A stretch of DNA of 10,550 bases from CAYZUC01 sp964481705 (GCA_964481705.1 CAYZUC010000098.1:1-10550); one strand, 5' to 3'; counted from the stretch's first letter, positions 1 to 5,802 are shown. The notes: generated by a model from the sequence alone, not told the origin. Translations and numbers: made by a program.

Positions 1-24
1 CTGAATATTCTTTAGAATCTTCAG
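1..24. repeat. Imperfect hairpin at the window edge
   Basis: CTGAA (1-5) pairs with TTCAG (20-24) and ATTC (7-10) pairs with GAAT (15-18), with one T/C mismatch and a TTTA loop. Nine of ten stem positions pair. If the leftward transcript from the promoter at 173-202 exists, this hairpin lies about 140-165 nt into it. It would act as a terminator only if a T-run follows on the minus strand beyond the left edge, which cannot be seen. Confidence 0.35.
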
Positions 25-59
25 GGTTACATTACTGTTTATTTGTCAATGTTCATCTG

Positions 60-75
60 CGTGATTAACTTCACA
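60..75. promoter_or_regulatory. CRP/FNR-family-like palindrome
   Basis: CGTGA-N6-TCACA differs by one base from the CRP consensus TGTGA-N6-TCACA. It is nested in a hairpin, TGCGTG (58-63) with CACGCA (74-79). It sits about 90 nt downstream of the predicted leftward start site, so it could serve a gene beyond the window, or could simply be an RNA hairpin. Crp/Fnr-type regulators occur in Clostridia, but their sites need not match the enterobacterial consensus. This is a pattern match only. Confidence 0.2.
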
Positions 76-148
76 CGCAACTTTTACACAATATCACATG
101 TGTAGGCATTTCGTCAATACCTTTTTATCATATTTTTAAAATGCCGTA

Positions 149-164
149 CCCCTCTTTTGAGGGG
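149..164. repeat. Perfect 6-bp hairpin after yfhO
   Basis: CCCCTC (149-154) and GAGGGG (159-164) form a perfect G+C-rich stem with a four-base loop. A 3x3 internal loop separates it from possible extra pairing between 143-145 and 168-170. On the minus strand it lies about 35 nt beyond the yfhO stop. It is followed by only a weak, offset TTTT, so it is at best a poor intrinsic terminator for yfhO. It also falls exactly at the predicted 5' end of the transcript started by the promoter at 173-202, where a stem could protect the RNA end. Both readings are inference. Confidence 0.45.
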
Positions 165-172
165 CAAGGTTG

Positions 173-202
173 ATTATAGCATCTATTATGTTTTTTTGTC
201 AA
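173..202 (-). promoter_or_regulatory. Consensus sigma-A promoter firing leftward
   Basis: On the minus strand TTGACA (197-202) and TATAAT (173-178) are both perfect matches to the sigma-A/sigma-70 consensus, separated by 18 bp. The -35 box overlaps the yfhO stop codon, so the promoter does not belong to yfhO. Predicted initiation is near 165-166. Its product lies mostly to the left of the window: either the leader of another minus-strand gene or a small RNA. There is no UP-element evidence beyond general AT richness. Confidence 0.7.
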
Positions 203-2763
203 TTCATTTTCTTTACTTTTTTATAAAAAAGATGAAAATTCAAAATAATTAGAAAAATTATACTGATAATCGCACCAAACAGCCTCCCTGATGGAATGTA
301 TTTCAATTCGATTAGATGATTACCGGAAGGAATCTGAGCACATAACAACATATCAATCGCTTTTTCTGTTTTCACCGACTGTCCATCTACATATATCTTC
401 CAACCCTTTTCATATGGAATGGAAAACACCATGGTACTCATTCCTTTTGACTCATCTGTAGTAATCTTCCCTGTTAAATGTGAGCTTGTTACTTTGGATA
501 ACTCCGAAGGATACCGATTTACATCCTCATACCAGCATTTCAAAGCTTCCTCATCCTCATAATAGAAATAGGCATTTTCAATCCTGATCACTTCTTGTTT
601 TGCAACGATTCTTACCTTAATCTCGTCTTTCGGTTTATCGTAAGGAAGCTCCAGGATATCCCATTTGTATTTGTCAAAGTAATTTGTTAAAAACTCTCCA
701 TCCAGATATAACTCGGCTTGTTGAATATCTGGTGCAGTAAAATAAGCATAAATATGATCTTGTCGTGTAATTGGAACAGAATACTCTATATAGGCATCTT
801 GATTCACATCTATTTTCTCATAGATGGTAATTCCATTTTCTTCTCTCTGTGTCAAATTCACAATTTCTGTATTATTATTCTTTTCTGGAATAAGAATCTT
901 ATTCTCTTTTCCATTTACAGCATTCGCCATTTGATTTTGAATCTCAAATGGATTCTCCTGTTCATACGTAATATCTTTTATTTTAGAACCGGATGTAAAT
1001 ACTAGAGGAAGCGCATATGGATTCCGAAATATGGTATAGTCATGTATCTGATTTCTAACTTCGTATGGTTTTCCTGTAGAATCAAATTGAGATAATAAAT
1101 ACTTCACTCCAAAAAAGGAATCAATAAAGGAAGTGGAACCGCTGTTATAAAAGGACCAGTTTCCATTATCACGAAATCCCATTTTTCCCATGAAGTCAAT
1201 GACTTCCTTCTTCTCACAAGAGCTATAATGGGTAAGTCCACTATAATTAAACTGCATCGAATCATTATGACTGCGACGAAAATACTTTTCTAATCGATAG
1301 AATCCATCATCCTGCTTCTTTACCATCCCAATCGTATCACCGACTTCATCAATATAGGTCTGGTATTCTGTCATACCATTGAAACTAAAATAGTTCAAAG
1401 CATCAAACGCATTCCAGGTCAAATCCCCAATCTGAATTGCAAAAAGGAACAGAAACAATATCATACTTGTTTTTTTCTTCCAAAATATCAAAAGGACTGC
1501 AAGTATGGAAATACTGATTATAAGATCCAAAAGAATCTCCTTTTTACCAATTACCTCGCTACCACGAACTACAATCAATGCAGAATAGGAAAGAAAGAGA
1601 ACAACATATAAAAGCAATCCTGACTTTCGATATTCTTCTATACAAAGGAATCCACGATATCCAAACAAAATAATTAAAAAAGAAAGTAAAAACGAGTAAC
1701 GATACGGAAATCCAATTGGCAGATTGAATCCATGCCAGGCAACATTCAACGTATTCACATAAAAATTCAAGGCAAAAAAGAGAAGAAGCAATCCAGAAAC
1801 AATTCTTTCTTTCTTTGCAATCCCACGATTAAATAAGAACAGAATTAAGAGAACGACCAATAGCACACCACAGTAAATATTGGGAAGACAGCTGCTGATG
1901 TTTCCTTTAAAGGAGTCGGTATATAACCGAGAGAACAAATCGATAAAAGAGAAGCTACGATAAAATCCAAGATGAAAGGAGTTCTTTTCCCCTCTTAAGG
2001 AAAGCAGAGAGGGAATAAGGACACACGCACTTAGACCTCCAGCCATAATTGAAGAAAAAAGAAAAGAACTAATCTGATCTTTGTTTGCTTTCCAATTCCT
2101 AATAGATTCCGTTTTTATAATGAGCTGATATATAAAGTAAATTACAGAAAAAATACAAAGCATCCATCCAATATAGAAATTAATCACAATACTAGTACAA
2201 AGGCAAACCAAATATAACAACTTTCTCTTTGGATTCTCAATAAGACGATGAATGCCGAGCACAAGAATCGGTAACAGCATCAGGTTATCAAAGTATGCAT
2301 ACAGCTGAAAATATACAATAATATATCCCATAAGTGCATAGGTGGTAGAAAAGAGTAGACCTTCCTTTCGTACACCATACAGCTTTGAAACCATAAGGAA
2401 AAAACAAAATCCACAGAGACCGCTCTTTACGACAATCATAAGCATTAACCCTAAAGGCAGCCATCTGTTTGGGCACAGGAGTAACAGCAGATTAAAAGGG
2501 CTAAATAAATAATACGCAGAAAAACCAATCATATCTCCACCAATGGTTTTGCTGAACGTATAAGACAAATCATTATTTTCAAAGATAATGGTTTTAAAAT
2601 ATGCCAGATAATCGATAAACTGGTAATTAACATCACCAGTCAATATAGTTTTTTCGCCAAAGGGATACATTCCCTGCAGAATACATACCAGTAAAAACAG
2701 TAGTGCAGGAATCAGAAAGGATAATACATATAGAGTTAGTTTTGTCTTTTTACCTTGATTCAT
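199..2763 (-). CDS. yfhO: YfhO-family polytopic membrane protein (putative GT-C type)
   Basis: An 854-residue integral membrane protein of the YfhO family. The first transmembrane segment is at about residues 9-31. An external loop follows with the acidic TGDVNYQF signature (Asp44), and then the family-typical stretch YTFSKTIGGD-MIGFSAYYLF-SPFN (about 68-91). About a dozen hydrophobic helices run to about residue 450. A large extracytoplasmic domain (about 455-825) ends in the typical YEKGWKIYVDGQ block, and a last membrane helix with a basic tail closes the protein. In Bacillus and Listeria, YfhO/GtlB-like proteins act with a CsbB/GtlA-like glycosyltransferase to glycosylate teichoic acids outside the cell. 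Asp44 sits where GT-C enzymes keep a catalytic acid, but that role is inferred. No partner glycosyltransferase is visible here. The start has a good site, GGAG six bases upstream. No clear dedicated promoter was found, so expression may depend on readthrough past the tRNA. Confidence 0.88.
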   Translation of the reverse strand: MNQGKKTKLTLYVLSFLIPALLFLLVCILQGMYPFGEKTILTGDVNYQFIDYLAYFKTIIFENNDLSYTFSKTIGGDMIGFSAYYLFSPFNLLLLLCPNRWLPLGLMLMIVVKSGLCGFCFFLMVSKLYGVRKEGLLFSTTYALMGYIIVYFQLYAYFDNLMLLPILVLGIHRLIENPKRKLLYLVCLCTSIVINFYIGWMLCIFSVIYFIYQLIIKTESIRNWKANKDQISSFLFSSIMAGGLSACVLIPSLLSLRGEKNSFHLGFYRSFSFIDLFSRLYTDSFKGNISSCLPNIYCGVLLVVLLILFLFNRGIAKKERIVSGLLLLFFALNFYVNTLNVAWHGFNLPIGFPYRYSFLLSFLIILFGYRGFLCIEEYRKSGLLLYVVLFLSYSALIVVRGSEVIGKKEILLDLIISISILAVLLIFWKKKTSMILFLFLFAIQIGDLTWNAFDALNYFSFNGMTEYQTYIDEVGDTIGMVKKQDDGFYRLEKYFRRSHNDSMQFNYSGLTHYSSCEKKEVIDFMGKMGFRDNGNWSFYNSGSTSFIDSFFGVKYLLSQFDSTGKPYEVRNQIHDYTIFRNPYALPLVFTSGSKIKDITYEQENPFEIQNQMANAVNGKENKILIPEKNNNTEIVNLTQREENGITIYEKIDVNQDAYIEYSVPITRQDHIYAYFTAPDIQQAELYLDGEFLTNYFDKYKWDILELPYDKPKDEIKVRIVAKQEVIRIENAYFYYEDEEALKCWYEDVNRYPSELSKVTSSHLTGKITTDESKGMSTMVFSIPYEKGWKIYVDGQSVKTEKAIDMLLCAQIPSGNHLIELKYIPSGRLFGAIISIIFLIILNFHLFYKKVKKMN

Positions 2764-2804
2764 GAAATCTCCATTCCAGACATTGGATGTTATAATGAAA
2801 TGGT

Positions 2805-2840
2805 AAAAAAAAAGAAATCTCTCACAAGATATCTTTTTTG
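2805..2840 (-). terminator. Possible intrinsic terminator after tRNA-Ser
   Basis: On the minus strand, just after the tRNA, AAAAAAGA-T-ATCT pairs with AGAT-T-TCTTTTTT around a six-base loop, with one T/T mismatch, and further T residues follow. The stem is AT-rich and so weaker than a classic terminator, but its place and T-run suit 3'-end formation of the tRNA. Leaky termination would also supply transcript to yfhO, which starts about 40 nt further on. Confidence 0.5.
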
Positions 2841-2842
2841 AG

Positions 2843-2930
2843 CGGAGAAGGAGGGATTTGAACCCTCGCGCCGCGTGAACAGCCTATACCCTTAGCAGGG
2901 GCACCTCTTCAGCCACTTGAGTACTTCTCC
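2843..2930 (-). tRNA. tRNA-Ser(GCU)
   Basis: An 88-nt class II tRNA read on the minus strand. The seven-base acceptor stem is GGAGAAG with CTTCTCC, and the discriminator base is G (2843). The anticodon loop CTGCTAA lies between TGCCC and GGGTA. The anticodon GCU (plus-strand bases 2894-2896) reads serine codons AGC and AGU. A long variable arm, typical of serine tRNAs, precedes the T arm GAGGG-TTCAAAT-CCCTC. The 3' CCA is not encoded, so CCA must be added after transcription. It lies between plsC and yfhO on the same strand and has its own promoter. The identity rests on both the anticodon and the long variable arm. Confidence 0.96.
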
Positions 2931-2937
2931 GTAACCT

Positions 2938-2952
2938 GAACTTCATAAGTTC
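2938..2952 (-). repeat. Hairpin in the tRNA-Ser 5' leader
   Basis: GAACTT and AAGTTC form a perfect 6-bp stem with a three-base loop, ending seven bases before the mature tRNA 5' end. No T-run follows, so it is not a terminator. It could shape the precursor for RNase P cleavage or insulate tRNA folding from the leader. That role is inference. Confidence 0.5.
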
Positions 2953-2985
2953 TATATAAAATTCGCCAACCACCGTGCGTTGTTT

Positions 2986-3014
2986 ATTATACTAAAGCAC
3001 TAGTCTTTTGTCAA
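2986..3014 (-). promoter_or_regulatory. Consensus sigma-A promoter of tRNA-Ser
   Basis: On the minus strand TTGACA (3009-3014) and TATAAT (2986-2991) are perfect consensus hexamers with the ideal 17-bp spacing. Predicted initiation is near 2979, giving a leader of about 49 nt before the tRNA. The -35 box begins just four bases past the plsC stop. Strong promoters of this kind are usual for stable RNA genes in Firmicutes. Confidence 0.85.
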
Positions 3015-3017
3015 ATA

Positions 3018-3743
3018 CTATTTTACAGTCTCTTTTTCCTCATATTGTAAAATAGTCTGATGAATTCTTTCCCTTACCATTTCAGCAATTTCCTTTGTCT
3101 TCAATCCTGCATATTCCTCATATGGTATCGGTTGTAGATAGTGAATTTGCACCTTGACCGGTTTACTGCTCTTAATATCGAATGGCTTATAGGAATCGAT
3201 TAAGGCTACCGGAACAATCGGACACTTTGCATTTGTTGCACTCTTAAAGCTGCCCCCCTTAAAATCGAGTAATTCATTCTGATGACGACTTCTAGTCCCC
3301 TCGGCAAAAATCAAATAGTTTTTGCCCTCCTTAACCTCCAAAGTCATTTCCTTGATTACTTTCATTGACTGACGAATATCTTCGCGGTCAATGGACTGTC
3401 CCTTCAATAATATCAGAACTTGTTTCACAAGAATGGTATTCGAAACTTCTTTTTTCATAACAATTCGAAAAGGCTGAGTACTTGTATCAATAAAGGTTAG
3501 AACATCAAATAGTCCCTGATGATTGGGAAAATAAATAAATCCATTCTCTTCTGGGATGTTCTCCAGACCATGAATATCAATTTCTACTTTTCCTGCAACA
3601 ATTGCTTCGTGCGTCACACGTTTAAGCAGCGCGAAATTTTCTTCATCGGTACGATTTTTCTTTTTACTGTACCACCATATTTGTGATATATAAAATAGGC
3701 TTTTTGGAAACATACGTAAAACCATGTAAGCAATTCGATTCAT
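3018..3743 (-). CDS. plsC: 1-acyl-sn-glycerol-3-phosphate acyltransferase
   Basis: A 241-residue PlsC/LPLAT-family enzyme that transfers an acyl group (from acyl-ACP or acyl-CoA) to lysophosphatidic acid, giving phosphatidic acid at the inner face of the membrane. Visible motifs in order are the catalytic HX4D box NHQGLFD (His75, Asp80), the KKEV/IDR region (97-120), the FAEGTRSR box (146-153, with Ala in place of the usual Pro of FPEGTRS), FKGGSFKSA (161-169) and VPVALI (177-182). The hydrophobic stretch near residues 6-24 fits a membrane-associating N terminus. The length is usual for the family. A strong AAGGGAGAG site supports the start at 3743. It lies 42 bp downstream of the fumarase beta gene without an obvious terminator between, so it is probably cotranscribed with it. 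The acyl donor and chain preference cannot be read from the sequence. Confidence 0.9.
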   Translation of the reverse strand: MNRIAYMVLRMFPKSLFYISQIWWYSKKKNRTDEENFALLKRVTHEAIVAGKVEIDIHGLENIPEENGFIYFPNHQGLFDVLTFIDTSTQPFRIVMKKEVSNTILVKQVLILLKGQSIDREDIRQSMKVIKEMTLEVKEGKNYLIFAEGTRSRHQNELLDFKGGSFKSATNAKCPIVPVALIDSYKPFDIKSSKPVKVQIHYLQPIPYEEYAGLKTKEIAEMVRERIHQTILQYEEKETVK

Positions 3744-3785
3744 ATCTCTCTCCCTTGCTGCTGTATTTCCGTAGGGAAATCTAAT

Positions 3786-4337
3786 TCAGTCTTTCTGATA
3801 TTCTTTGATTGCGGTCTCATACAAATTACTGCCTTCCGCGTCAATAACAACGATCACCGGAAAGTTCTCTACTGTCAATTTACGAATTGCTTCGGTGCCC
3901 AAATCATCATATGCAATCACCTCAGAAGCAGTAATTCTTTGTGACAGTAACGCACCCGCGCCTCCAACTGCAGCAAAATAAACAGCTTCGTTTCGAACAA
4001 TGGCATCATGAACCTCCACAGAACGTTTTCCTTTTCCGATCATACCCTTTAATCCCATATCGAGAAGTTTTGGTGCATACTTATCCATACGACTGGCAGT
4101 GGTAGGACCAGCAGAACCAATAGGTCTTCCTTCACGTGCCGGACTTGGTCCCATATAATATATCACATTATGCTTTAAATCAATGGGAAGTTCCTTTCCC
4201 CCATCAAGAGCCTCCTGCATTCTCTTATGAGCAGCATCCCTTGCTGTATATATTGTGCCTGTCAAAAATACATAGTCCCCGGATTTTAACTCTTTTACAT
4301 CTTCGTCTTTTAATGGTACTTCTAAATACTTATCCAT
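3786..4337 (-). CDS. fumB: Class I fumarate hydratase, beta (C-terminal) subunit
   Basis: The small subunit of a two-part [4Fe-4S] hydro-lyase that interconverts fumarate and L-malate. It corresponds to the C-terminal domain of single-chain class I fumarases. Conserved landmarks are LTGTIYTARDAAHKR (about 25-39), MGPSPAREGRPIGSAGPTTA (62-81) running into SRMDKY, and MIGKGKRS (99-106). The alternative is the closely related L(+)-tartrate dehydratase beta subunit, but fumarase fits better for a fermentative anaerobe. The frame is open to an ATG at 4349, but I prefer the ATG at 4337 (183 residues). A GAGGAT site lies six to seven bases before it, whereas the upstream ATG has no good site and itself overlaps this one. 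The gene follows the alpha subunit after an unusually long gap of about 179 bp holding DnaA-box-like sequences. The symbol is informal for the two-subunit form. Confidence 0.9.
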   Translation of the reverse strand: MDKYLEVPLKDEDVKELKSGDYVFLTGTIYTARDAAHKRMQEALDGGKELPIDLKHNVIYYMGPSPAREGRPIGSAGPTTASRMDKYAPKLLDMGLKGMIGKGKRSVEVHDAIVRNEAVYFAAVGGAGALLSQRITASEVIAYDDLGTEAIRKLTVENFPVIVVIDAEGSNLYETAIKEYQKD

Positions 4338-4432
4338 AAATATCCTCATTTCTTAATACTAATCTACACTTCTTACTCTTATCAATACACATTTTTTGTT
4401 GAGTTTCTTCCTATATAAATGTAAATACTTAC

Positions 4433-4464
4433 TTATCCACAATATGTTGATAACCTGTTGATAA
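4433..4464. promoter_or_regulatory. Cluster of three DnaA-box sequences
   Basis: TTATCCACA (4433-4441, plus strand) is an exact DnaA-box consensus. TGTTGATAA at 4445-4453 and at 4456-4464 are two minus-strand copies of TTATCAACA, a common DnaA-box variant, repeated with an 11-bp period as TGTTGATAAC. A looser TTATCAATA lies at 4379-4387. TTATCCATA, one mismatch from consensus, lies at 4330-4338 over the fumarase beta start codon. The cluster is intergenic and AT-rich. DnaA binding is inferred from sequence. Candidate roles are a DnaA-titration cluster near the origin or DnaA control of the downstream fumarase beta gene. Confidence 0.6.
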
Positions 4465-4516
4465 CTTTAACCAACATTTTGTGTTTTTTCCTAAAATGCT
4501 GTCGAATTATCCTATT

Positions 4517-5359
4517 CTATATACTTCGAACAACATGACGGTTCACATGACAACAAATATTGATACCAACCGGTAACCCTGCAATATGTGTTGGATACGT
4601 ATCAATGTTGACCGCAAGTGCTGTGGTCGTTCCGCCTAGTCCTCCGGGACCTATTCCTAGATGATTGATTTTTTGAAGCATCTCCTCTTCTAATTCCTTA
4701 ACATACGGGATTTTGGAATGAATTCCTGCTTCTCTAGTTAATGCTTTCTTTGCCATCAATGCGCATTTTTCAAAGGTTCCACCTACACCCACTCCTACTA
4801 CCATAGGCGGGCAGGCGTTTGGTCCGGCATCCTTAACCGCAGTTAAAATTGCATTTTTCACGCCTTCTATTCCATCGGCTGGCTTCAGCATAAAGACACG
4901 ACTCATATTCTCGCTTCCAAATCCCTTTGGAGCAAGAGTAATCTTGATCTGATCTCCGGGAACAATCTCAGTATGAAGAATCGCTGGTGTATTATCCTTA
5001 GTATTATCACGAATAATCGGATCTGAGACCACCGACTTCCGTAGATAACCATCCACATAACCACGACGTACTCCTTCATTTACCGCATCCATCAGATTAC
5101 CACCTGTTAAATGTACATCTTGTCCTATTTCCAAAAAAATGACTGCCATTCCAGTATCCTGACAAATTGGAATCATATCTTTTGCTGCAATATCCATATT
5201 CTCCTGTAATTGACACAATATCTGTTTTCCAAGTGGAGACTCTTCCGTATCCACCGCTCTTTCCAATGATTTCTTCATATCAGAAGAAAGAAAATGATTT
5301 GCTTCTATACACATCTCTTTGATCTGATTGGTTAACTCTGAAACTTGTATTTCTCTCAT
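4517..5359 (-). CDS. fumA: Class I fumarate hydratase, alpha (N-terminal) subunit
   Basis: The large subunit of the [4Fe-4S] two-subunit fumarase. It carries the cluster, which has three cysteine ligands and one open iron site that binds substrate, so the enzyme is oxygen-sensitive. The three expected cysteine contexts are present: ICQDTG (Cys66), PNACPP (Cys183) and NICCHVNRH (Cys269/270), together with GVGVGGTFEKCALMAKKAL and GPGGLGGTTTALAV. The frame is open to an ATG at 5392, but I choose the ATG at 5359 (MREIQVSEL, 280 residues, the usual length). A GGGGA site lies four to five bases upstream, while the longer start adds eleven unconserved residues and lacks a site. It is transcribed from its own promoter, divergent from serS. 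The enzyme would serve malate/fumarate interconversion in a branched or reductive TCA path. L(+)-tartrate dehydratase alpha is the main alternative. The symbol is informal. Confidence 0.92.
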   Translation of the reverse strand: MREIQVSELTNQIKEMCIEANHFLSSDMKKSLERAVDTEESPLGKQILCQLQENMDIAAKDMIPICQDTGMAVIFLEIGQDVHLTGGNLMDAVNEGVRRGYVDGYLRKSVVSDPIIRDNTKDNTPAILHTEIVPGDQIKITLAPKGFGSENMSRVFMLKPADGIEGVKNAILTAVKDAGPNACPPMVVGVGVGGTFEKCALMAKKALTREAGIHSKIPYVKELEEEMLQKINHLGIGPGGLGGTTTALAVNIDTYPTHIAGLPVGINICCHVNRHVVRSI

Positions 5360-5464
5360 AAAATCCCCATTTCTATGCTTTCCTACACGCATTCCTTACT
5401 CTTTACACACAAACCTGAATAGACTTGTCATTTGTAAATGTTAAAGACATTATTTCTGAATCTT

Positions 5465-5493
5465 ATTATACATAGTTTGATTCTGTTAATCAA
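5465..5493 (-). promoter_or_regulatory. Promoter of the fumarase operon with overlapping inverted repeat
   Basis: On the minus strand TTGATT (5488-5493) and TATAAT (5465-5470) are separated by 17 bp. Initiation is predicted near 5458, leaving a leader of about 100 nt. A perfect inverted repeat, TTGATT-N5-AATCAA (5477-5493), covers the -35 box and much of the spacer, a place where a bound protein would block RNA polymerase. A second, shorter repeat, AATGT-N5-ACATT (5437-5451), lies just downstream of the start site. The binding protein is unknown. The outer half-sites resemble FNR's TTGAT/ATCAA, but the 7-bp spacing is not FNR's 4. Confidence 0.65.
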
Positions 5494-5532
5494 TGAATTA
5501 TACCAGAAATAGGCTTTTTACGGATATTTCTA

Positions 5533-5561
5533 TTGAAATCATGAAATACTTGGGGTACAAT
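5533..5561 (+). promoter_or_regulatory. serS promoter
   Basis: TTGAAA (5533-5538) and TACAAT (5556-5561) are separated by an ideal 17-bp spacer. Initiation is predicted near 5568, so the transcript begins shortly before the T-box leader. It lies back to back with the fumarase promoter on the other strand, about 40 bp away. Confidence 0.7.
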
Positions 5562-5567
5562 GAAAAA

Positions 5568-5771
5568 AAGTGTTGATGAAAACTACGATTTATGATTTTC
5601 TACAGAGAGCCGATGTTTGCTGCGAGTCGGTGAAATAGTAAATCCTTCCACTTTCGGAGCTTTTAGGCTAGTAACCTTTATCTTACTGATGAGTGGTCAG
5701 TATTACTGACAATTTGGGTGGCAACGCGGAATCTTTCGTCCCATGTTTTGGGATTGAAGGATTATTTTTTT
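5568..5771 (+). promoter_or_regulatory. T-box leader (serine) upstream of serS
   Basis: A tRNA-sensing leader RNA. Stem I begins with the conserved AGAGAGC (5604-5610), followed by a distal hairpin CCGA/TCGG (5610-5613 with 5627-5630). The probable specifier UCC (5643-5645, serine) comes before the conserved CUUUCGGAGC run. The T-box proper, GGGTGGCAACGCGG (5716-5729), has one A where the commonest form has C. Its bulge reads UGGC, whose last base should pair with discriminator G, the base carried by the tRNA-Ser in this window. The terminator at 5730-5771 completes the switch: uncharged tRNA-Ser binding stabilises the antiterminator and allows serS transcription. The class is certain from the motif and terminator. 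The exact specifier is inferred, since TCC also occurs at 5647-5649 and an ATC is possible in a shifted alignment. Confidence 0.93.
5730..5771 (+). terminator. T-box intrinsic terminator
   Basis: AATCTTTC-GTCCCA pairs with TGGGAT-T-GAAGGATT through 14 pairs and one bulged T, closed by a short T-rich loop and followed by ATTTTTTT. It begins right at the end of the T-box motif, so the terminator and the antiterminator are mutually exclusive. This is the regulated stop that limits serS expression when tRNA-Ser is charged. Confidence 0.92.
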
Positions 5772-5785
5772 ACCAAAAAACAAAT

Positions 5786-5802
5786 TACGCTAAATTTGCG
5801 TA
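5786..5802 (+). repeat. Small hairpin just before the serS ribosome site
   Basis: TACGC (5786-5790) and GCGTA (5798-5802) form a 5-bp stem with a seven-base loop, ending four bases before the GGAGG site (5807-5811). It leaves that site free, so it may be a 5' boundary for the initiation region or chance. No function is assigned. Confidence 0.35.

Noticed and set aside
718..1005. Plus-strand open frame of 95 codons inside yfhO
   Set aside because: It lies antisense to a full-length conserved membrane protein, has no ribosome site I trust, and its Ile/Leu/Phe-rich makeup is what the antisense of this gene would give.
2786..2796. TATAAT on the plus strand upstream of the tRNA region
   Set aside because: No acceptable -35 box at 16-18 bp upstream and no plus-strand gene follows.
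5477..5493. FNR box at the fumarase promoter
   Set aside because: The TTGAT and ATCAA half-sites are separated by 7 bp, not the 4 bp of FNR sites; kept only as an unassigned inverted repeat.
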